Positions 57,641-64,000 of a stretch of DNA of 64,000 nt are shown in pieces. Made by a program: the position numbers and the translations under genes. This DNA comes from Lysobacterales bacterium (GTDB taxonomy: Bacteria; Pseudomonadota; Gammaproteobacteria; Xanthomonadales; SZUA-36), in NCBI GenBank assembly GCA_014238945.1, contig JABAAB010000078.1, positions 21,572 to 85,571 of the forward strand, in the 5' to 3' direction. How positions within the stretch are numbered: the stretch's first letter is position 1; each line of letters opens with the position of its first letter. The notes below the pieces were generated by a model. That model saw only the letters and a program-made list of their open reading frames with translations, was not told the DNA's origin and searched no databases.

Positions 57641-58165
57641 GTGGCAAATACCGAAAAAATTCACTTCAAAGGACGATATCTGGGCATCAGGGAGCGCGAT
57701 GACTGGGAATACACCTTCCGTACCAATGCCAGTGGCGTGGTGGTCCTGGTGCCGGTTACCGATGCCGGGGAAATCGTACTGGTGGAGCAATACCGGATAC
57801 CGGTACAAAGCGCTGTCATTGAACTACCGGCGGGTTTGGTGGGTGATACCAGTGATGAAGATGAGGACATCGAGCACGCCGCCCGGCGGGAACTGTTAGA
57901 AGAGACCGGCTACGAGGCGGAATCAATGATTGAATTGTTGACTTGCCCCAGTACGCCCGGTCTTGCAGACGAGATCGTCACGATCTACTTTGCAGGTGGT
58001 TTGAAGAAAACCGGGCCGGGTGGTGGCGACAGCAGCGAAGATATCATCGTCCACCTAGTTCCGCTTGAAAGCGCCGTTGAATGGCTTGAGGAAATAATGT
58101 CTACCGGCGTGCTGGTCGATCCCAAGATTTATGCCGGTCTGTTTTGGGCGGACCTGCACTCTTGA
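57641..58165 (+). CDS. Nudix hydrolase, ADP-ribose pyrophosphatase-like
   Basis: A 174-residue Nudix hydrolase. The GTG at 57641 is preferred because it has GGTGG upstream and gives a normal N-terminus; an ATG-like frame 120 bases upstream adds an unrelated segment. The Nudix box is GDTSDEDEDIEHAARRELLEETGY (about 69-92), with one extra residue compared with GX5EX7REUXEEXGU. The surrounding layout (EQYRIPVQSAVIELPAGLVG, ending LVPLESAVEWL) is like ADP-ribose pyrophosphatases. Probably hydrolyses ADP-ribose or related nucleotides. It ends two bases before the next gene starts. Confidence 0.85.
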   Translation: MANTEKIHFKGRYLGIRERDDWEYTFRTNASGVVVLVPVTDAGEIVLVEQYRIPVQSAVIELPAGLVGDTSDEDEDIEHAARRELLEETGYEAESMIELLTCPSTPGLADEIVTIYFAGGLKKTGPGGGDSSEDIIVHLVPLESAVEWLEEIMSTGVLVDPKIYAGLFWADLHS

Positions 58166-58167
58166 AC

Positions 58168-59148
58168 ATGAGTGACCAGGTGGGAGGGTCACCCGTGGCT
58201 ATCGTTATTCATGGCGGCGCGGGCACCATCGCGCGGGCCAGAATGACCGATGAAATGGAAGCCAATATCAGGCAGGTTTTGAAAGAATCCGTGCATGCCG
58301 GTCACCGGGTGCTAACCAAGGGCGGCTCCAGTACGGATGCGGTGGCAAAGGCGATCCGCGTCATGGAGGACTCACCCCTTTTCAATGCGGGAAAGGGTTC
58401 CGTGTTCAACGCGGACGGAAAACACGAGATGGATGCATCCATCATGGAGGGCCAGGATCTTAACGCAGGTTCGGTGGCGGCTGTCTCGCGGATTAAAAAC
58501 CCCATCGACCTGGCACTCAAGGTAATGACAGATTCGGAACACGTCATGCTGATGGGTGCCGGTGCCGAGGAATTCGCACGCCGGCAGAAGTTCACGATGA
58601 CGGACCCCGGGTATTTCCACACCGATTTTCGCTGGCAGCAACTGCAACGCATCAAGGCGAGGGAGACCGCGAAGCAGGATCAAGATGACCAATGGTTTTC
58701 GACCGTCGGTGCGGTTGCACTGGACCGCAACGGCAACCTGGCCGCCGGTACCTCCACCGGTGGCACCTCGAACAAGCGCTGGGGCCGTGTCGGTGACTCC
58801 CCCATCATAGGTGCCGGCACCTATGCCGATAATAACAGTTGCGCAGTAAGCGCCACCGGCCACGGTGAATTCTTCATCCGTTACGTGGTGGCGTACAACA
58901 TCTGCCAGCGGGTGGAGCTGGGTATGTCCCTGGCTAAAGCGGCCGACCTGGTGGTCAATCAAATACTGCTGGATGCCAACGGCGAAGGAGGCGTGATCGC
59001 GATGGATCCGAAGGGAAATATCAGCATGCCTTTTAATTCGGAGGGTATGTACCGGGCCAGCGTAAACACAGCCGGCGAGCAATCAGTATCAATTTATCGG
59101 GATGAGGCTGATCCGGGCACCACACTTACCGGGAATGTGGACCATTGA
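58168..59148 (+). CDS. iaaA: Isoaspartyl peptidase / plant-type L-asparaginase
   Basis: A 326-residue N-terminal-nucleophile hydrolase that matures by self-cleavage into alpha and beta subunits and removes isoaspartyl residues or hydrolyses asparagine. The signature is IVIHGGAGTIARA at the N-terminus and STVGAVALDRNGNLAAGTSTGG (about 178-199), where Thr179 is the nucleophile and the cut precedes it. The beta subunit carries the SPIIGAGTYADN motif. It starts two bases after the Nudix stop, so the two are probably co-transcribed. Confidence 0.92.
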   Translation: MSDQVGGSPVAIVIHGGAGTIARARMTDEMEANIRQVLKESVHAGHRVLTKGGSSTDAVAKAIRVMEDSPLFNAGKGSVFNADGKHEMDASIMEGQDLNAGSVAAVSRIKNPIDLALKVMTDSEHVMLMGAGAEEFARRQKFTMTDPGYFHTDFRWQQLQRIKARETAKQDQDDQWFSTVGAVALDRNGNLAAGTSTGGTSNKRWGRVGDSPIIGAGTYADNNSCAVSATGHGEFFIRYVVAYNICQRVELGMSLAKAADLVVNQILLDANGEGGVIAMDPKGNISMPFNSEGMYRASVNTAGEQSVSIYRDEADPGTTLTGNVDH

Positions 59149-59475
59149 ATCAGCGACTGAAACCGGCAGGAGCTATTCATTCATGACTTTTTGAAACCGC
59201 AATATTCATCTGTGCACTTCGGCAATCCGGACCACTGAAATCACTGATCTATAAAGGGGGGGGGGACCATTCTTTACTGCATCTATCTCACCTGACAGAA
59301 CTAACCGTAGCGGGGATTCTTGGTGGTCTTACAATTGAACTATAGCTGATTTGCTATTCATGCTAAAGGGGCATAGACTTAATGAATAATAAGCCAACAC
59401 GATTCATAGCAATCGTGTGCGGCTTTAATTTCCTCCCGGGTTCTTCCGGGCGCAAAACAAGGAGTAGGGAAAATA
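59149..59475. other. 327-base gap with a ten-G tract
   Basis: No gene is visible. The region holds a run of ten G residues (59256-59265) and leads to the next secreted-protein gene about 210 bases downstream. No terminator for the isoaspartyl peptidase gene was found. Near the start codon, GGAGTAGGGAAA forms a strong ribosome-binding site. Confidence 0.6.
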
Positions 59476-60315
59476 ATGAAACGTTTGGTAATTTCAATTT
59501 TAACGGCATCGGTCATGTTCGCAGGAAGCGCCATGGCTCAATCTGCCAAGTTCGCAGCAATTTACGAGGATGGCGATGATGCGATTATCGTTAAATCAGA
59601 CGCATGTGATTCAACGGTACTGAATTATTGTTCAGACTTGGGCCTGAGCGACTGGGATGAAGACGCAGTTGCCTGGGGCGCTGCTACAATCCGCGTTCCT
59701 CAGCATAAGGAATTGCTGGTTGGTTTATCTGCCCAGGTCGGACTTTATACCTTTACTGAAGCCAAGGGTAAACGTGGTACACGTTCCACAGCTGTTGCAG
59801 TAGCCGAAGGTGGCGTGAGCCTGTGGGCCTGTCCGTCTCCATACGACACTCTGGATAGCTGCGTTATGGGTGCACCTGGTTATGTCGTACTGAGCAGCCG
59901 GGAACAGGAACTTTCAGCCGTACTGGCTGGGGTTATTGAATCATGCGACGTTGATGTGGAGGTCGATTTCGATGATATGACAGCCTCTGGCAGCTTTACA
60001 CTTGCTGATTGTGTGGTACTGGATGAGGCAATCTCTTTGGGGCTTACCACGATGGCCGCGCACCACTTCAATTTTGTATTTGCTGACATGGATCAGGGTG
60101 ACTATGACATCGTTGCCAAGTTCCAGACTCACGCCGGCGCAACCGCCGAAGTCACCTGTGAATATGATAGCGAGGATATCGGTTGTAGCGTTGAAGATGG
60201 TGATGCCACTGCTGTTGCAGGTGCCTTGATTGGAAAATCAATTATGACCGTGCAAACTGTTCGAGCCGTCAAGGGCTCCGACATGAGGGGCGAGGTTATC
60301 GAGGTTCTTGATTGA
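59476..60315 (+). CDS. Hypothetical secreted protein
   Basis: A 279-residue protein with a signal peptide (to about residue 21, AMAQS) and a strong ribosome-binding site (AGGGAA). The mature part is acidic with scattered Cys residues (about eight) and alternating beta strands. I recognise no domain. The stretch SCDVDVEVDFDDMTASGSFTLADCVV looks like a beta hairpin. It is followed by a terminator, so it is a single-gene unit. Confidence 0.55.
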   Translation: MKRLVISILTASVMFAGSAMAQSAKFAAIYEDGDDAIIVKSDACDSTVLNYCSDLGLSDWDEDAVAWGAATIRVPQHKELLVGLSAQVGLYTFTEAKGKRGTRSTAVAVAEGGVSLWACPSPYDTLDSCVMGAPGYVVLSSREQELSAVLAGVIESCDVDVEVDFDDMTASGSFTLADCVVLDEAISLGLTTMAAHHFNFVFADMDQGDYDIVAKFQTHAGATAEVTCEYDSEDIGCSVEDGDATAVAGALIGKSIMTVQTVRAVKGSDMRGEVIEVLD

Positions 60316-60339
60316 CCAAAGGCCAGATATTTCTAAGAG

Positions 60340-60368
60340 AAAACCCCGCCGAATGGCGGGGTTTTTTT
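60340..60368 (+). terminator. Rho-independent terminator
   Basis: ACCCCGCC (60343-60350), loop GAAT, GGCGGGGT (60355-60362) and a T-run to 60368. It follows the preceding secreted-protein gene by 25 bases. Confidence 0.85.
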
Positions 60369-60424
60369 ATCGAGGAGATATAAAGAAGTAATATACTCCG
60401 TTGAGTCTAATGCGGTCAGATGGG

Positions 60425-63400
60425 ATGCAAATACCGAAGCATAAGCTTTTATTATTCCTGATTTTGACATTACTGTTTGGTTTTCAGAATTCACATGCTC
60501 AGGTATGTGGCAACGCCATTCTCGATGGCGGAGAGTCCTGTGACGATGGCAATATGTCAAATGACGATGGCTGCTCTGAAACATGCCAGATCGAGACGGG
60601 CTATGAATGCTCCCTGCCCATTCCACCCGTAACCGTCAATGGAGTCGATGACGGCAGCTTTGAGGACGGAACACCGAACCAATTCTGGACCGAAGCATCG
60701 GCAAGATTTGGCACCCCGCTTTGCGACGAAGATGAATGCGGGCTGGGCAACGGCACAGGACCCAGGTCAGGTGACTGGTGGGCCTGGTTTGGTGGGTCCG
60801 CCAGCGCGGAAACTGCCAGTTTGCAACAACAGCTCGTGATCGGGAATACGGATGGCGAGTTGAGTTTCTGGCTTGAAGTCCCACGTTGCGACTCAGCAGC
60901 AGATTTCCTGAGTCTGACCATTGACGGAAACGAAGTATTCCGTTTTACGGGCGATGATGCTCTTTGCGGGCAGATCGGGTATACCAGGAAAACCATTGAT
61001 CTGGCTTCGGCAACGGGTGGACCGTACAACGATGATGCCAGTCACACCCTGCGCTTTGAGGCACAAACTTTCAGTGTGTCCGGCGATGCGACCAATATAT
61101 TTGTCGACGACGTCCTGATCGACCAGGGACTGACCCCTCCGACGCCCTCTGAATGCAGCGCGTTTGACTCCTGTTTCAGCGAGGATTTCGACCCTGGAAC
61201 CGGTTCTTTGCCCGCAGCTTGGACCATCTTCGAGCAGGCCCCGCAAAACCACAACTGGGGCACGACCGACGACGGGGAATGCGGCAGCGGTCCCAATGGG
61301 GATCCGGGCAATTTTACCGGTGGAGCCGGTGTGGCCGCCTGTGTGGACTCCGACGCAGCTGGTAATACCGTGGATGCCTACCTGTGTTCTGAATCAATTG
61401 ATCTAACGAGTGCGACAAACAGCCGCCTGCACTTTCTTTACAGTTACCAGGTTTTCCAGGGTGGCTCTGATGATATATTCGATGTGTTGGTCGGAACGGC
61501 GGCCCCCAGTGCCGGGAACATCAATACTTACGCCAATGTTTTATCCACCGGCGGAACCAGCCAGGGAGCATCCTTCGCAACACCTGGTGTGGAAGAGAAT
61601 CTCGACCTGACCGCGTTCCAGGGCTCTGCCGTACATTTTTGTTTCCATTACGGCGCGGATGATGATTTTTACGCGGAAGTGGATGATATCGAAGTGCGGG
61701 CGGATTCCTGTGACGGTTCGCAACCAGAACCACCAAAAGCGCCACCCACCAATGTAAGTGCCACCGACGGTATGTTTACCGACAAGGTTGTTGTGAACTG
61801 GGATGATGTGTCCGATGAAACCTCGTACCAGGTGTACCGGTGCAGCAGTGCCGACGATACAGGCAGTTGCAGTCAAATTGCGACCCCGGCAGGCAATGTC
61901 ATCAGCCAGGACGATACAGGAGCCGACGTTGTTGGCACAGTACACTATTACCGCCTCAAGGCCTGCAATGCCGTTGGTTGCTCGGCGTTTAGCCCTTCCG
62001 ATGCGGGAAACCGGCTGTTCATACCCCCGCCACCCGCAGTACCGAACAATGTCAGCGCCAGCGATGCCAGTTTTGCTGACAAGGTCAGGATCACGTGGAA
62101 CGATGTCAGCAGTGAGGATGGCTATCTCTTGTTCCGTTGTTCCGATGGAACAAATACAGGCAACTGCGCCCAGATCGCAACCCCAGTTGCCAACGTTTCC
62201 TCCTATGATGACATCAACGCTGACACAGGTGGTTTCGTGCACCACTATCGCTTGAAATCCTGCAGCGATGCTGGTGGTTGTTCGGCGTTCAGCCTCGCGG
62301 ATGCCGGGAACCGCTTGCAGGTCTGCGGTGATTCCACACTCGGTCCGCAGGAAAGCTGTGATGACGGCAATGACCAGTCCGGTGATGGCTGCTCTTCAAG
62401 CTGCCAGGTCGAAGCCGGTTACGAGTGCACTCTGCCCGTCGCTTCCTCAATCATCAATGCTGTAGCCGACGGTGGTTTCGAGTCCGGCACACCCAACCCA
62501 TCGTGGGCCGAGGCCTCGCTGAATTTCGACACGCCATTGTGCGACGAAGCAATGTGTGGCAGTCCTGCCGGCGGCGGCCCCAACACCGGCGACTGGTGGG
62601 CCTGGTTCGGTGGCGGCAATGACCCGGAAACATCCAGCCTGGAACAGGTATTGCAAATAGAAGACAGCAACAATGAACTTGGCTTCTGGTTAAAGGCACA
62701 GGCCTGTGATTCGTCCGATGACCTGTTGAGCCTGTCGATTGATGGTAACGAACTATTCCTGATCAGGGGCGATGACGAATCCTGCGGCAGCAACGTCTAC
62801 GCAAGGCATTCCATCGATTTGACGACAGCTCCAGGTGGACCATACAACGACAATACAAACCATACGCTCCGCTTTGATGCGCAAACATTCAGATCCTCAG
62901 GTAGTGCCAGCAGTTTTTTTGTCGATGATGTCGATATCAACCGCGGAACCACCCCGCCCGTTGCTTCCGTTTGCAGCGCATTTGAGACCTGTTACAGCGA
63001 GGATTTTGAACCGGGAACCGGGTCCCTGCCCTCCGGCTGGACCGTATTTGAACTGGCTTCACAAGAGCATAACTGGGGCACGACAGACGATGGGATCTGT
63101 GGCAGCGGGCCCAGCGGTGATGCCAGTAATTTCACCGGTGGGACCGGTGTTGCAGCCTGTGTGGATTCCGATGCCGCGGGCAGTCCGGTCGATGCCTTCC
63201 TTTGTACCGATGCAATCGACCTTTCAGGAGTTTCTGGTGGGCGTTTGCGGTTTCTCTACAATTACCAGTTGTTTGGCTCCGCCGGGCCGGATGACCTGTT
63301 TGATGTAATGATGGGAACCGCCGTTCCCGGTGCCGAAACCATAGACTCTTACTCCACGATATTTTCAACCGGTGGTACAAACCAGGGCATGTCGTTTGGA

Positions 63401-63889
63401 TTGCCCGGGGCAGAAGAATCCCTGGATATTTCAGCACTCAACAGTTCCACTGCTTATTTTTGCTTTCACTATGGTGCTGAGAACGACTGGTATGCACAGT
63501 TGGACGACATCGAAGTTCGGGCAGAATCATGTGAAACGGTCTCCCCACCACCCGCCACTCCAACCGGCGTCAACGCCAGTGACGGCACGTTCACAGACAA
63601 GGTGGTCGTAAATTGGAGTGACGTCAGCGGTGAAGACCGTTTCCAGCTGTTTCGTTGCACAGATACCGCAACCGACGCCTGCAGTCAGATTACCGAGCCC
63701 GCGGCCAACACAACCAGCTACGATGACTCCGGTGCTTTGGCCGATGGCACGGTTCACTACTACCGACTCAAGGCCTGCAGCGACGCGGGTGGTTGTTCCG
63801 GGTTCAGCGATACCGATGCGGGTCATCGTCAGGAAGTTGTGCTGCCTGACCTGGTCCATGAGGATGGCTTCGAAGAACCTGAACTTTGA
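60425..63889 (+). CDS. Giant secreted DUF4215 / MAM-like / FN3 protein with internal duplication
   Basis: A 1154-residue secreted protein. The ATG at 60425 opens a signal peptide (to about residue 26, NSHAQ). It is built from a duplicated block. Block one (about 60502-62320) has a DUF4215 Cys-rich repeat (CGNAILDGGESCDDGNMSNDDGCSETC), a first beta-sandwich, a second MAM/choice-of-anchor-like sandwich and two FN3 domains. Block two (about 62322-63840) repeats DUF4215, both sandwiches and one FN3. Cys-rich and FN3 modules suggest adhesion or carbohydrate binding. It ends HEDGFEEPEL, similar to C-terminal DGFE motifs of other gammaproteobacterial exported proteins. Function unproven. Confidence 0.75.
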   Translation: MQIPKHKLLLFLILTLLFGFQNSHAQVCGNAILDGGESCDDGNMSNDDGCSETCQIETGYECSLPIPPVTVNGVDDGSFEDGTPNQFWTEASARFGTPLCDEDECGLGNGTGPRSGDWWAWFGGSASAETASLQQQLVIGNTDGELSFWLEVPRCDSAADFLSLTIDGNEVFRFTGDDALCGQIGYTRKTIDLASATGGPYNDDASHTLRFEAQTFSVSGDATNIFVDDVLIDQGLTPPTPSECSAFDSCFSEDFDPGTGSLPAAWTIFEQAPQNHNWGTTDDGECGSGPNGDPGNFTGGAGVAACVDSDAAGNTVDAYLCSESIDLTSATNSRLHFLYSYQVFQGGSDDIFDVLVGTAAPSAGNINTYANVLSTGGTSQGASFATPGVEENLDLTAFQGSAVHFCFHYGADDDFYAEVDDIEVRADSCDGSQPEPPKAPPTNVSATDGMFTDKVVVNWDDVSDETSYQVYRCSSADDTGSCSQIATPAGNVISQDDTGADVVGTVHYYRLKACNAVGCSAFSPSDAGNRLFIPPPPAVPNNVSASDASFADKVRITWNDVSSEDGYLLFRCSDGTNTGNCAQIATPVANVSSYDDINADTGGFVHHYRLKSCSDAGGCSAFSLADAGNRLQVCGDSTLGPQESCDDGNDQSGDGCSSSCQVEAGYECTLPVASSIINAVADGGFESGTPNPSWAEASLNFDTPLCDEAMCGSPAGGGPNTGDWWAWFGGGNDPETSSLEQVLQIEDSNNELGFWLKAQACDSSDDLLSLSIDGNELFLIRGDDESCGSNVYARHSIDLTTAPGGPYNDNTNHTLRFDAQTFRSSGSASSFFVDDVDINRGTTPPVASVCSAFETCYSEDFEPGTGSLPSGWTVFELASQEHNWGTTDDGICGSGPSGDASNFTGGTGVAACVDSDAAGSPVDAFLCTDAIDLSGVSGGRLRFLYNYQLFGSAGPDDLFDVMMGTAVPGAETIDSYSTIFSTGGTNQGMSFGLPGAEESLDISALNSSTAYFCFHYGAENDWYAQLDDIEVRAESCETVSPPPATPTGVNASDGTFTDKVVVNWSDVSGEDRFQLFRCTDTATDACSQITEPAANTTSYDDSGALADGTVHYYRLKACSDAGGCSGFSDTDAGHRQEVVLPDLVHEDGFEEPEL

Positions 63890-64000
63890 ATCGTGCCCGC
63901 CGGCATCAGGTTTTCCAGTTCCGTATGTTGACCGCACGCATGATAAAATATGGCCAAGTCAAACGATCCTCTGACAGCCACTTGCACTACTGGAAAACAA
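63890..64000. other. Window end, no gene seen
   Basis: The last 111 bases contain no open frame with family features and no terminator. Confidence 0.5.

Noticed and set aside
61541..62245. 234-residue minus-strand open frame
   Set aside because: It is antisense to the FN3 region of the giant secreted protein and lacks any family feature.

Overview
The window is chromosomal DNA of a gammaproteobacterium, most likely a marine or sediment facultative anaerobe able to denitrify. The evidence is a complete Mla lipid-transport operon, DgkA, SppA, a DegQ-type protease, MATE and NhaD transporters, and an oxygen-sensing FNR protein next to HemN and a cytochrome cd1 nitrite reductase. Several very long secreted proteins with DUF4215, FN3 or thrombospondin-type-3 modules fit a free-living, surface-active heterotroph. 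No tRNA, rRNA, insertion sequence, prophage or CRISPR array was seen, and species cannot be named from the sequence alone.

Layout. 1-6.4 kb: the end of an acyl-CoA synthetase, a secreted S41 peptidase, a cobalamin riboswitch controlling a BtuB-like receptor, and an O-antigen ligase/polymerase-like membrane protein with an unknown partner. 6.6-13.9 kb: secreted S10 carboxypeptidase, a DUF2165 membrane protein, an exported methyltransferase-like protein, a large M12-type metalloprotease and a 2-hydroxyacid dehydrogenase. 14-22.5 kb: an anaerobic module of fnr, hemN, a TonB receptor, an enlarged nirS with an extra haem-c domain, and a porin. FNR/DNR-type boxes precede the receptor and nirS. 22.5-28 kb: NhaD Na+/H+ antiporter divergent from a TatT-DctPQM TRAP transporter.

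28-34.3 kb: an atypical nucleotidyltransferase, a PuuD-like membrane protein, a structured intergenic RNA that resembles CsrB/RsmZ (own promoter and terminator, about 18 GGA motifs), and mlaFEDC-mlaA without mlaB. 34.3-40.3 kb: an oligopeptide ABC transporter operon and a LEA14-like lipoprotein. 40.4-43.6 kb: a DUF1232 protein, an unrecognised 438-residue protein, a small SET-domain protein and a glutaredoxin/A-type-carrier-like/rhodanese fusion. 43.7-52.9 kb: exonuclease III, DgkA, a Kazal lipoprotein, SppA, PspA with a sigma-54 promoter, three 34-bp tandem palindromic repeats, a MATE pump, a DUF3667 protein and an M17 aminopeptidase. 53-64 kb: DegQ-type protease, HNH protein, 5'-3' exonuclease, a beta-propeller-like secreted protein, a Nudix hydrolase, an isoaspartyl peptidase and two secreted proteins of unknown role.

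How the genes work together. The clearest system is the oxygen-responsive block: FNR senses oxygen, HemN makes haem precursor without oxygen, and an outer-membrane receptor, NirS and a porin follow under FNR-type boxes. The TRAP transporter and NhaD both depend on sodium gradients. Mla, PspA, SppA, DegQ and the MATE pump form a scattered envelope-maintenance set.
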